A stretch of 50,975 bases of DNA from Cylindrospermum sp. FACHB-282 (lineage in GTDB: Bacteria > Cyanobacteriota > Cyanobacteriia > Cyanobacteriales > Nostocaceae): contig NZ_JACJRJ010000046.1 of the NCBI RefSeq assembly GCF_014697195.1, positions 1 to 50,975 on the forward strand. The letters run 5' to 3'. The notes beneath the pieces are model-generated. The model ran no database searches, was not told the origin of the DNA, and saw only the letters and a list, made by a program, of their open reading frames with translations. How positions within the stretch are numbered: position 1 is the first letter of the stretch; every line of letters begins with the position of its first letter. Below are positions 1-8,480 of this stretch, one piece after another. Position numbers and translations under genes: made by a program.

Positions 1-82
1 GATTTTGAGCTATAAATTCCTGTAGTTCGCCGATGACTCCACCCACCGCAGGTATCTCTTGTTCTAAATACTGCTTTATCAT
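1..82 (-). CDS. Partial transposase, N-terminus only
   Basis: An ATG at 82-80 opens a minus-strand frame that stays open to the window edge (27 codons, beginning MIKQYLEQEIPAVGGVIGEL). I do not recognise this fragment on its own. It is called a transposase because it starts about 75 bp inside an end sequence that matches the IS end at 50864, and because the other copy carries a transposase-like C-terminus in the matching orientation. There is no convincing Shine-Dalgarno sequence. It could be an unrelated short gene. Confidence 0.4.
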   Translation of the reverse strand, partial: MIKQYLEQEIPAVGGVIGELQEFIAQN

Positions 83-156
83 TGTTCTGTTTTAGACTTG
101 TATGCTCTCTCCGTATTATCTCTTATTTTTTTTCAAAAATCAAATATTATTCCTAT
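1..156 (-). mobile_element. 5' end of an insertion sequence (continues beyond the window)
   Basis: Reading the minus strand inward from 156, the sequence begins ATAGGAATAATATTTGATTT and runs on through TTGAAAAA. The same 28-nt end, with one mismatch, starts at 50864 on the plus strand. Here the end lies upstream of a start codon (82-80); at 50864 it lies just after a transposase-like stop codon. That is what the two terminal inverted repeats of one IS family should look like. The outer limit at 156 is inferred from where the match stops. The IS family is not identified. Confidence 0.6.
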
Positions 157-380
157 ATTTGTGACTTAGAGGTCTAAGTAAACGTTATTAAATGTAAATA
201 CTGTGTGTTGGAGAGAATAATCTACAATAGGTTTTGCCCATTACTGCCACAGTTATGTTTATTTATGCCTGGCTACTTAACACAAAGTATTGCCAGAACT
301 TAATGAATTATGAAAAATTAAGCATATAAGTCACATATATAGTAAGATTACTGACCGCTGATTAAATAAAATTTGATTCT

Positions 381-2033
381 ATGACTTGGTTTTCTTTGTC
401 CGTGAGACAGTGGAGTCGGATTTCAAAATTCCTATCTTTTTTCTGTCTATGTTTATTTTTGATTGTTAGTTGCAGTCCTCGCCCAAATACAACTACCCCG
501 GTATCTGGTTCTGTCAATACTCCTCAAGGTGATGGTCGCATTACTGTGGGTACGACTGCAAAGCCCAGAACCCTTGATCCAGCTGATGCCTATGAATTGG
601 CATCTTTGGGTTTAGTATTTAATATGAGCGATCGCCTTTACACCTACGAACCAGGAAGTACAGAAATTAAGCCCCAACTGGCGACAGCATTACCTAAAGT
701 GAGTCAGGATGGTTTAACTTACACTATTCCCCTACGTCAGGGCGTGGTTTTTCATGATGGAACTCCTTTCAACGCCAAAGCAATGGAGTTTAGCATCCAG
801 CGCTTTATCGAAAATAAAGGTAAACCCTCTTTCTTACTATCGGATACGGTGGCATCGGTAAAAGCTACTGGCGATAATGAGTTAACCATCAAGCTGAAAA
901 AGCCCTTTGCGGCCTTTCCTTCTCTGTTGGCTTTTTCTGGAGTGTGTGCAGTTTCACCTAAAGCTTACGAATTGGGCGCTGGGAAATTTAAGCCGAATAT
1001 CTTTGTGGGGACTGGCCCTTACAAGTTAGCCCAGTATGGCACTGATTCACTGCGATTTGACGTGTTTGATCAGTATTGGGGGGAAAAACCAGCCAATAAA
1101 GGCGTTAACGTGCAAATCCAAACCAGTCCAGTTAATTTGTTTAATGCCTTCCGTACTGGTGCTGTGGATGTAGTTTACCTGTCTCTGGAACCTGATCAAA
1201 TTCGCAGCTTGACTAAAGAGTCAAAAGATGATAAATGGCAGGCAATCAGCGCTAAAGGTAGCGTAGTCAGTTACATGGTGTTGAACCGGAATCAAAAGCC
1301 TTTGGATAAACCAGAGGTTCGGAGTGCGATCGCCTTCTTAATAGATCGTCCTCTAATTATGGAACGAGCTCTATTTGGTCAAGCAGATCCACTTTACAGC
1401 ATGATTCCCACCACCTTTGATGTTTCCCAGCCATTATTTAAAGAAAAATATGGTGATGGTAACATTGAGCAGGCTAAAAAATCCTTAACTGCTGCTGGTT
1501 TCTCCAAAGAAAATCCGGCAAAGATACAAATTTGGTATCCTTCAAGTTCACCGACTCGCAGTTTAGCAGCGCAAACAATTAAAGCTTTGGCTGATACAAA
1601 GTTGGATGGAATGCTAGAATTTGAAGTCAAACCCGCAGAATCTGCTACCTTTTATAAAGAAGGGCCCAAAGGTTTATATCCAGCAACTTTGCTGGATTGG
1701 TATCCAGACTTTTTAGATCCAGATAACTACGTGCAACCATTTTTGTCTTGTTCAAAAGGCTCGGTGGCAAAGGGATGCGAAGATGGTGGAAGTCAGGGTC
1801 AGGGTTCGTTTTACTATAGCGAAGCTGTAAATAAGCTAATTGATCAGGAACGCAAAGAACAAAACCCCGAAGCTAGAAAGAAAATATTTACTGATATTCA
1901 AGGGCAAGTAGCAACTGATTTACCTTATATTCCTTTATGGCAAAACAAAGACTTTGTATTTGCCCAAAAAGGTGTGAGCAATGTACAACTTGACCCGACC
2001 CAAAACCTGATTTACAGGACTATTAAAAAGTAG
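381..2033 (+). CDS. ABC transporter substrate-binding lipoprotein, peptide/nickel (SBP family 5)
   Basis: The protein has 550 residues, the usual size for the DppA/OppA family. It opens with a basic stretch and a hydrophobic signal ending in the lipobox IVSC, with Cys31 the predicted lipidated residue, so it should be anchored outside the plasma membrane. The mature part has the family's early TLDPADAYE segment, then DGLTYTIPLRQGVVFHDGTP at about residues 110-130 and the GTGPYKL motif near 210, all typical of SBP_bac_5. It should deliver a peptide or similar solute to the permeases at 2133-3158 and 4032-5147. No ATPase gene for this importer is in the window. Substrate cannot be told from sequence. 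Confidence 0.9.
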   Translation: MTWFSLSVRQWSRISKFLSFFCLCLFLIVSCSPRPNTTTPVSGSVNTPQGDGRITVGTTAKPRTLDPADAYELASLGLVFNMSDRLYTYEPGSTEIKPQLATALPKVSQDGLTYTIPLRQGVVFHDGTPFNAKAMEFSIQRFIENKGKPSFLLSDTVASVKATGDNELTIKLKKPFAAFPSLLAFSGVCAVSPKAYELGAGKFKPNIFVGTGPYKLAQYGTDSLRFDVFDQYWGEKPANKGVNVQIQTSPVNLFNAFRTGAVDVVYLSLEPDQIRSLTKESKDDKWQAISAKGSVVSYMVLNRNQKPLDKPEVRSAIAFLIDRPLIMERALFGQADPLYSMIPTTFDVSQPLFKEKYGDGNIEQAKKSLTAAGFSKENPAKIQIWYPSSSPTRSLAAQTIKALADTKLDGMLEFEVKPAESATFYKEGPKGLYPATLLDWYPDFLDPDNYVQPFLSCSKGSVAKGCEDGGSQGQGSFYYSEAVNKLIDQERKEQNPEARKKIFTDIQGQVATDLPYIPLWQNKDFVFAQKGVSNVQLDPTQNLIYRTIKK

Positions 2034-2075
2034 TCATTGGTCATTGGTCATTGGTCATTGGTCATTTGTCATTTG
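2034..2075 (+). repeat. Heptanucleotide tandem repeat (TCATTGG)4(TCATTTG)2
   Basis: Four perfect TCATTGG copies (2034-2061) are followed by two TCATTTG copies directly after the stop codon of the binding-protein gene. Short tandem heptamers between genes are common in Nostoc-type genomes. A degenerate relative lies at about 5190-5235. Confidence 0.9.
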
Positions 2076-2132
2076 TCATTAATATTAACTTTTGACCATT
2101 GACACTTAATTTTTGAATTTTGAGTTTTGAAT

Positions 2133-3158
2133 ATGTCTCGTTCTAAAGCCTTACAATATTACATTGTCTCTCGGTTGCTGCTGGCGCCACTTCAGCTATT
2201 AACTATCATTACGATAGTTTTTCTGTTACTCAGAGCAACACCGGGAGATCCAGCTGATGCAATTCTCGGTGGACGTGCACCAGAAAGTGCCAAGGAAGAA
2301 TTAAGAAAACAACTGGGTTTAGACCTGCCTGTATGGTTACAGTATTTAAATTACTTGGGAAACATCCTGCGCTTTGATTTGGGCACTTCTTTAACGAGTC
2401 GGGGGCAGAATGTTGGGGAGATAATTGGGCAATATTTCCCGGCTACGGTGGAGTTAGCAGTTTTTAGTATGGCGATCGCACTTCTCGTTGGTGTTACAGT
2501 TGGTACTGTGTCCGCGTCTCGTCCTGGAACATATCTTGATGTGGGTGGGCGGTTGTTTGGCGTTATCACCTACGCAATCCCGATGTTTTGGGCGGGTATG
2601 CTGTTGCAGTTGGTTTTCTCTGTCCAACTAGGTTGGTTCCCCAATTCCAACCGCTTTCCGCCAAATCTTCCTGCTCCCTCTACTATCACTGGGTTGTATA
2701 CAATTGATAGTCTGTTGAGTGGTAACATCAGCCAGTTTTTCACATCTTTGCATCATCTTGCCCTTCCGAGTCTCACCTTGGGAATATTACTCAGCAGTAT
2801 TTTTGAGCGAATTGTGCGCGTCAATTTAGAGCAAACCCTACAAGCGGATTATGTAGAAGCGGCTAGAGCGAGAGGAATTTCTGAAAATAAGATTTTAGTC
2901 TCCCATGCTTTAAAGAATGCCTTAATCCCCGTAATTACGGTGTTGGGGTTAACTTTTGCTTCTCTGCTGGGTGGGGCGATTTTAACTGAGGTAACGTTTT
3001 CCTGGCCTGGGTTAGCGAATCGACTATATCAAGCCATCTCAGACCGAGATTATCCTACTGTACAGGGGGTTTTAGTCTTTTTCGGGGCAATAGTTGTGAG
3101 TGCCAGCATTTTAATTGATATTTTAAATGCTTATGTAGATCCAAGAATTCGTTATTAA
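2133..3158 (+). CDS. ABC transporter permease, DppB/OppB type
   Basis: A 341-residue inner-membrane permease. The N-terminal segment LLLRATPGDPADAILGGRAP and the long periplasmic loop before the core are typical of DppB. The EAA loop is visible as YVEAARARGISENKILVSHA at about residues 245-265, which contacts the ATPase. I chose ATG 2133; a TTG two codons upstream (2127) is also in frame but gains no better ribosome site. It follows the binding-protein gene by about 100 bp of repeats and is probably cotranscribed. Its DppC partner is on the opposite strand at 4032-5147, beyond a Uma2 gene, so the operon seems rearranged. Confidence 0.9.
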   Translation: MSRSKALQYYIVSRLLLAPLQLLTIITIVFLLLRATPGDPADAILGGRAPESAKEELRKQLGLDLPVWLQYLNYLGNILRFDLGTSLTSRGQNVGEIIGQYFPATVELAVFSMAIALLVGVTVGTVSASRPGTYLDVGGRLFGVITYAIPMFWAGMLLQLVFSVQLGWFPNSNRFPPNLPAPSTITGLYTIDSLLSGNISQFFTSLHHLALPSLTLGILLSSIFERIVRVNLEQTLQADYVEAARARGISENKILVSHALKNALIPVITVLGLTFASLLGGAILTEVTFSWPGLANRLYQAISDRDYPTVQGVLVFFGAIVVSASILIDILNAYVDPRIRY

Positions 3159-3169
3159 TTAAAGGATCT

Positions 3170-3240
3170 TGGCGACTGGAAGTCACAGCTACACAGGCAA
3201 AACCCGCCTACGCGGGTTAAGAAGCCCTACTAAAGAACAA
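3170..3240. repeat. Cyanobacterial dispersed palindromic repeat / possible terminator
   Basis: Just after the DppB-like gene lies a hairpin, AACCCGC (3201-3207) with GCGGGTT (3212-3218) and a 4-nt loop, inside a longer stretch resembling dispersed repeats I know from Nostoc genomes. It has no clear T tract, so a terminator role is only possible. The rest of 3240-3437 holds nothing I recognise. Confidence 0.5.
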
Positions 3241-3437
3241 CTCAAAACGGGAGTACGTGTTTTCCGAATAGTAGAAACTAACTTTAAGGCTTGAAATCTG
3301 TCCAACTCAGTGTTATCAAATCAGATGGTTTTTGCAGTTTTTGCAGCATTGCTGTGCCCCTACCAGAGATGTGGTTCAAATAGATGAAAACTGTTGTAAA
3401 CTAGCGATCGCACTTTCTTATCTTCCGAAGTAATCGA

Positions 3438-3998
3438 TTATACTTTTGACAAACCCATCAGCCGCTGAACTTGAATGAAGATATCGGGAAAAGCTAGGGG
3501 GGAGATGCTGCCCGTAGTTAGTGTCAGTTCCGTTGTGTATTGCCTATCTTTTAAGTCTCGAAATACTTTCAACTGCGGAGTTTTGAGGTTAACAACCCAA
3601 TATTCAGCAATACCTGCTTCAGCGTAGATATCTTTTTTCTCGCCTAAATCTTTGCTGAGGGTAGTGTTGGAGAACTCGATAATCCAGAAAATGTCCTCTG
3701 GGTAAGGATGGTGTTCTAAGTAGACTTCGCCTAAAGGTTTGACAATGGCGACATCGGGGGCGGGTTCTGAGTCGTTGGGTAGGGTGATGGGTTTGGCATC
3801 GCGGATTTTTGCCCTTGTACCCAGAAGCGTACGGAGATAATCAGCAGCTTCAGTATTGTAGTAGGCGTGCGGTTCCCGTTCTGGAGGCATAACAATGAGG
3901 TTTCCGCGCAATAGTTCTATAGGCTGGTCGTCAAAGATCCCTGCTTCTATTGCCCGGTGATAGCGTTCAATCGTCCATTTATAGGTAGTTACGGTCAT
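3438..3998 (-). CDS. Uma2 family (DUF820) restriction-endonuclease-like protein
   Basis: A 186-residue protein, the usual Uma2 length. The PD-(D/E)xK-like core shows as EPAPDVAIVKPLG (the PD aspartate) followed by DIFWIIEFSNTTL and then the family's closing stretch KKDIYAEAGIAEYWVVNL. Uma2 proteins are greatly expanded in filamentous cyanobacteria; their function is mostly unknown and some are thought to come from transposon-associated nucleases. Start ATG 3998. The gene lies between two permease genes of one ABC importer on opposite strands, which suggests that it arrived with, or marks, the rearrangement. Confidence 0.88.
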   Translation of the reverse strand: MTVTTYKWTIERYHRAIEAGIFDDQPIELLRGNLIVMPPEREPHAYYNTEAADYLRTLLGTRAKIRDAKPITLPNDSEPAPDVAIVKPLGEVYLEHHPYPEDIFWIIEFSNTTLSKDLGEKKDIYAEAGIAEYWVVNLKTPQLKVFRDLKDRQYTTELTLTTGSISPLAFPDIFIQVQRLMGLSKV

Positions 3999-4031
3999 GA
4001 GACTTTGTTTATAAAGTAGATGACGGTAAGT

Positions 4032-5147
4032 CTATCTTCTTAAACTGCGGGGGTCGAGGGCATCTCGCAGCCCATCACCTAGTAGGTTGAATGACAGTAC
4101 TGTGAGGATAATTAGCACCACTGGCGGCCAGATCAGCCAAGGTTGCAGCACTATAATAGAAGCATTGCTTGCCAGAGTAAGCATATTGCCCCAAGAGGGA
4201 TCTGGTTGTTGAATCCCTAAGCCGATAAGACTGAGTATCGCTTCTGAACCGATGAAGCTGGGAACAGACAAGGTAGCTGAGATAATTACATAACTGGCGG
4301 TTTGGGGCAAAACATGGCGGAGGATGATATACAGTGGTTTTCCGCCCATTGCCCTTGCTGCTTGCACAAATTCTCGCTCTTTAATTGATAGCACCTGTCC
4401 GCGAATTACTCTTGCTAAACCTGCCCAGCCAATTACTGAAGTAATTACCACAATTAAGATAAAGCGCTGGGTACTGGTTAAACCAGGAGGTAAGACTGCG
4501 CCCAATGTTACCAACAGATAAATGCCAGGGAAGGTCATCATCACTTCTGCCAAGCGCATGATGATGCTATCTATCACACCGCCGAAATAGCCAGAAATGC
4601 CACCCATCAACAAACCGAGGGGAAAGGAAATGGCAACGCCGAAAATACCGATAAACATACTGATGCGACCACCATACACCAGACGGCTGAATTGGTCGCG
4701 TCCTTGGTCATCAGTACCCAAGATGTTGATTTTTGCTTCGCTAGTGGTGCCAAATAAATGCCAATCTAGGGGGATGCCAGGAAAAATGGTGACTTCATTC
4801 CACTTGGGCGGTAGTGGTAAACTCATTTGCAATAAGCGGTATTTTGGCCCGGAGACAAATAAACGCAGGGGTGAGGGCTTTTTGTAGTCTACAATTAGTT
4901 GGCGATCGCCTGTTTCTAGATTTGTGTCTCCCTGAGTTGTCGGATAAACATGGGGGCCGATAAATTGTCCTGACTGAGAAACCCAGTGAATTTGAGTTGG
5001 GGGCAGTAGCGAACCATTTGCCTGTGAGGCATAAGGGTCATAAGGGGCGACAAAATCCGCCGCAATTACTGCACAATAGAACACCAGCAGTAAAATTGCC
5101 CCAAATCGTGCCAATGGATTTTTCTTTAGTCGATACCACCAATCCAT
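4032..5147 (-). CDS. ABC transporter permease, DppC/OppC type
   Basis: A 371-residue permease, longer than the roughly 300 usual because an insertion of about 80 residues sits between the first membrane helix (LARFGAILLLVFYCAVIAAD) and the core. GTDDQGRDQFSRLVYGGRIS at about 143-162 is the classical DppC signature, and the EAA loop reads EFVQAARAMGGKPLYIILRH. The C-terminal NLLGDGLRDALDPR is also typical. It is the expected partner of the DppB-like gene at 2133-3158 but points the other way. Some 33 bp separate it from the Uma2 gene downstream. Confidence 0.9.
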   Translation of the reverse strand: MDWWYRLKKNPLARFGAILLLVFYCAVIAADFVAPYDPYASQANGSLLPPTQIHWVSQSGQFIGPHVYPTTQGDTNLETGDRQLIVDYKKPSPLRLFVSGPKYRLLQMSLPLPPKWNEVTIFPGIPLDWHLFGTTSEAKINILGTDDQGRDQFSRLVYGGRISMFIGIFGVAISFPLGLLMGGISGYFGGVIDSIIMRLAEVMMTFPGIYLLVTLGAVLPPGLTSTQRFILIVVITSVIGWAGLARVIRGQVLSIKEREFVQAARAMGGKPLYIILRHVLPQTASYVIISATLSVPSFIGSEAILSLIGLGIQQPDPSWGNMLTLASNASIIVLQPWLIWPPVVLIILTVLSFNLLGDGLRDALDPRSLRR

Positions 5148-5234
5148 AGTTTTCGGTCAAGAATTCTTCATTATAAGAGTAACAAGACATTGGTCATAAC
5201 TAACGACTAATAACTCATGACCAATGACTAATGA

Positions 5235-6110
5235 CTAAGCATGAAATTGCTCAACTAAATACCGCTGTTCTTCAAACTGTTTTTCATGTTCCACAACAAA
5301 CACATTTGAGTAAAGGTTAGCGACAATTTGTTTTCCTTGTTGTGTCAGAGATAGGTAGCGCAATCCATCTTTAATATATGGATAGACGCCATGCCAGTAA
5401 AACTTGGCATAATTCTTGCGTAAATCGGCAGGATTTTGATAGCCCAAAACTTTATTCATGCCAGTTTCTTCAAACTCGTAGAATAAAGAAGTGATTTTTT
5501 TCAAGTAACGCGGGTCACTTAATTGCCCAATCAAATCAGCCGCACGCACTAACCCGGCAAAATTTTTGGTATCTTGATGATCTTCTGCCGTTGGTACGGG
5601 AAACCGAGTTAATTCAATGTTGCTCTTAATCGCTTCACCATCAATTAACTTGTGACCGCCAAAACGCTCATCTATAAACAGCTTGGCCCTATCTACATGA
5701 TATGGCGTCAGACTGGCATCAGAAGCCCCCGGAGGTAGAGCAATCATTTTGCCATTTTGACCTGTGGCATAGACGTCTTCGGTTTCTCTGTCTTGTCGGC
5801 AAACTCCTTTGACATAACCGATATCGTGACAGACTAAGGAAATAATAAAATGCAGCCAATCTTCACTAGAAACACCACCTTCCCGAATGTGTTTACCGCG
5901 TAAGATTTCTTGTCCTACAAGGGCAACGAGGACTGAGTGTTCAACATTGTGATATAGTGCATCACTATTAGCAATGTTTTCCAAAGCCATGTTACCAGCC
6001 CAGGCGATAATGTCTTGATATTCGGTTTTTAAGCACCCATAAGTACGACTGTAACCTTCTCGAATTTGATTTACAAAAGCATCAATTAGAACTTCAGTGG
6101 CATTGAACAT
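5235..6110 (-). CDS. HD-domain metal-dependent phosphohydrolase
   Basis: A 291-residue cytosolic protein. The metal-binding HD pattern shows as YHNVEHSVLVALVGQEIL at about residues 53-70 and VCHDIGYVKG at about 93-102, where the adjacent His-Asp pair is the hallmark. This places it in the PDEase-like HD superfamily acting on nucleotides or phosphoesters; the substrate is unknown. Start ATG 6110. The reading frame upstream is a decayed coding region that overlaps this start by about 25 bp, suggesting the two were once translationally coupled. Confidence 0.8.
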   Translation of the reverse strand: MFNATEVLIDAFVNQIREGYSRTYGCLKTEYQDIIAWAGNMALENIANSDALYHNVEHSVLVALVGQEILRGKHIREGGVSSEDWLHFIISLVCHDIGYVKGVCRQDRETEDVYATGQNGKMIALPPGASDASLTPYHVDRAKLFIDERFGGHKLIDGEAIKSNIELTRFPVPTAEDHQDTKNFAGLVRAADLIGQLSDPRYLKKITSLFYEFEETGMNKVLGYQNPADLRKNYAKFYWHGVYPYIKDGLRYLSLTQQGKQIVANLYSNVFVVEHEKQFEEQRYLVEQFHA

Positions 6111-6410
6111 ACTGGTATACTCAGGTAGATATTAATTTGGTTCAAAATTTCATCATCAGGATCGTCTTTGCTGAAATTAGCACACTGATAAACCTTAGAT
6201 AACAACTCATTTATCCAGGGAGATTGAGGTTTAATCTGGTTGGGGAATGGCTGCTTGATTGTTTCAATTTTGGGCTTTAGTCCTTTTTGATTTACCTCTG
6301 GAGGGTGGCTGACTGGAGGGTAGCAACTGCCACGCTAAGTCCTGGGTGCTATCTAATAGTGCATTATATTGGCTTACAGAAATAAGTAAGCTGAACAAAA
6401 AGCTAAGTTT
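6086..6410 (-). pseudogene. Decayed coding remnant upstream of the HD gene, with a frameshift
   Basis: Two open stretches in different minus-strand frames look coding and would join into one protein tail. The first (from about 6410) reads LFSLLISVSQYNALLDSTQD and on through LAWQLLPSSQPP. The second, one frame over, continues PPEVNQKGLKPKIETIKQPF and later SPWINELLSKVYQCANFSKD, ending at a stop at 6088-6086 inside the HD gene. Neither has a usable start codon. I do not recognise the family. The call rests on continuous protein-like composition and the overlap with the next gene. Confidence 0.45.
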
Positions 6411-6632
6411 TTACTCGATGAAGGATGAGTTGGCAATGCTGGAGACATCCTGTGAAATCACTGGTAGAACCAAAAATGATGTTTCCTAGAAATTGATTTG
6501 TCATCTTTTGTGGAAAATACCCAAAAATAAGATATTGTCTTGTGCAACTAATTAGTTTAGTAATTGACTGCTATATAAATCCTAGACAAGTCTAGACATT
6601 TACTTCTTACTTCAATGGGAGCATGGGAGCGG
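6411..6632. other. Intergenic stretch and putative right end of the TnpB element
   Basis: Downstream (in the minus sense) of tnpB, the 6600-6645 segment holds GGGAGCATGGGAGCGG and, at 6582-6595, the inverted repeat CTAGAC-AA-GTCTAG. TnpB elements normally end here, and the guide (omega/reRNA) would be made from this end. The exact element boundary and RNA cannot be fixed without homologous copies. Confidence 0.3.
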
Positions 6633-7730
6633 TTATCCCTCAGTAAGCTTACACGCTGTAGCCAAACGTGATAAATTAATTGCTGCATTTAGATCCCTAT
6701 CCATCTCAAAACCGCAGTGTTCACAGTGATAAGTTCTTTCAGACAAAGAAAGTTTTTCTTTCTGATGTCCACAACGAGAACAGGTTTTACTAGATGGATA
6801 CCATCTATCAGCAATTATGATTTCAGCACCAAACTTTTTAGCTTTATATTCTAGCTGACGTTTAAACTCATAAAATCCGCAGTCAGCTATTACTTGAGCT
6901 AATTTTTCATTTTTCAACATACCTAAAACATTTAAATCTTCTACTACTATTTTTGCGTGGTTTTTGCATAAATAGGTAGTGATTTTGTGGAGAGTGTCTT
7001 TTCTCAGGTTGGCTATTTTTCCATGATGTCTAGCTAACCTTATTTTGCTTTTAAGCCTATTGCGAGAACCTTTAGACTTCTTAGCCAAAGCGCGAGACAA
7101 TTTTTGCAATTTGGAGAGATTTTCTTGGTAATGTTTAGGATTAGGAAAAACGACGCCTGTACTTAAAGTAGCTAATTCTTTTACTCCTAAGTCTACACCG
7201 ACAACATCATACTGTTTTAAACTTGCTTCATGTTGTTGCTCATAGCTAAAAGCAAGATACCAAGTATCAGCAGTTCTAGAAATAGTAATACTTTTACAGG
7301 TAGTATGTGGTAATAGCTCATAAGTTTTTACCCATCCAATAGTAGGTAATTTTATTGATTTACCACCTACAGGAATTGGTTTACCACTGTTGTCAATAGT
7401 AAAACTATCGTTTCTCCCTTTTTTTTTGAAGCTAGGATATTTAGCAAGTCCTTGGAAAAATCTCTTGAATGCTTCACCCAAGTTATCAAAAGCATATTGA
7501 GTGATTTTCTGACAAATACCTTTTTCTTTAATCCATGTGAATTCAGGTTTAACATAGTTATTAAAGAACTTTTTCAGAAGATACTTGTCAGGCTTTAATC
7601 CATCTTTGTACAAATCTTTCCAAGTGGCTATTCCCCAGTTAAAAGTAAACCTAGCTATCCCAGCGTGTTTACACATTAATAGTTCTTGGGTTTTAGTTAG
7701 CTTGAGTTTTGTTTTAATGGATAAAAGCAT
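6633..7730 (-). CDS. tnpB: TnpB, RNA-guided nuclease of the IS200/IS605 family
   Basis: A 365-residue protein. The N-terminal helical region begins MLLSIKTKLKLTKTQELLMC. The RuvC catalytic triad is present: Asp in VVGVDLGVKELAT, Glu in IVVEDLNVLGM and Asp in MDRDLNAAINL. The zinc ribbon CSRCGH...CEHCGF lies between the last two. All expected residues are intact, so it may be active. An upstream GTG (7769) is in frame, but I take ATG 7730, which matches the usual family start. No tnpA (Y1 transposase) is nearby, so it could move only with help in trans. A 15-nt hairpin, ATACAT-TAG-ATGTAT, lies upstream at 7788-7802. Confidence 0.93.
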   Translation of the reverse strand: MLLSIKTKLKLTKTQELLMCKHAGIARFTFNWGIATWKDLYKDGLKPDKYLLKKFFNNYVKPEFTWIKEKGICQKITQYAFDNLGEAFKRFFQGLAKYPSFKKKGRNDSFTIDNSGKPIPVGGKSIKLPTIGWVKTYELLPHTTCKSITISRTADTWYLAFSYEQQHEASLKQYDVVGVDLGVKELATLSTGVVFPNPKHYQENLSKLQKLSRALAKKSKGSRNRLKSKIRLARHHGKIANLRKDTLHKITTYLCKNHAKIVVEDLNVLGMLKNEKLAQVIADCGFYEFKRQLEYKAKKFGAEIIIADRWYPSSKTCSRCGHQKEKLSLSERTYHCEHCGFEMDRDLNAAINLSRLATACKLTEG

Positions 7731-8480
7731 GGTTACTGATCTGGCGGAAGTATTGAATGAATTCAACACTGTACTTTAGTTAATATTATACATTAGATGT
7801 ATGAATATTTAGCACCATAGCCAAAAAAAATATTTCTTAAACTTAGATAATCACTTTCATGCTCTCCTGTTGCTCTGTTAATCCCTAGAAGAAAAGCGAA
7901 TAGAGTTAAAAGCTAATAGTAATTTAATCAAAGGCAAGACAAAAGAAAATAAGAGGTAGTCAAAGTTTTTCTATATATGTCTAGCTTTGTCTAGTTTATT
8001 GGTTACTAGTAAATAGCTCCCTCCTTCTTTGTAGTTTAGGTATAAGTGTGGGTGCTAGCTGGACTGATGTCTTAATGGCTCAATAGCTGATAGCTTCCTA
8101 GACTGGTCAAAGCTTTTGAGTGGTTATGAGGCGAATGACAAAATTCAGTAATTCAGTATAGCAAGAGACATGGGTGCTGGTGGCATCCATGAAATAAATG
8201 TATATGATCTTCATAAACTTTTTATTTTATTTCTATTGACAATCTGGCTTTGATGTCATTTGCTATTTGATATAGTGAGGGTAATTCAAAATTTCTGTAA
8301 AAATATATACTTCTGCGGCTCTTGCTAGATTAGTAAGCGGTAACTTTTTTTCGGGCTGTGTACCGCGGGTTAGCGGTTTCATCTGCCAATAAAATGCGTC
8401 ATAGTTGATGTATGGTAACAAATTTCAATCTTTCTTAAGAAAATACCAATCGTGGTAATTAAAATTCGCGGAGTAAAGAT
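7731..8480. other. Long intergenic region between tnpB and the RND operon
   Basis: About 700 bp with no credible gene. It holds the perfect inverted repeat ATACAT-TAG-ATGTAT (7788-7802), which could be a left-end hairpin of the TnpB element or its promoter region, and a CTAG-rich stretch at 7980-7995 resembling the one at 6581-6597 on the other side of tnpB. The promoter of the RND operon must lie in the right-hand part, but I cannot place it. Confidence 0.4.

Noticed and set aside
8297-8310. NtcA-like site GTA-N8-TAC upstream of the RND operon
   Set aside because: It matches the half-sites exactly, but such a six-base pattern is expected about a dozen times by chance in 51 kb, and no -10 box lies at the usual distance.
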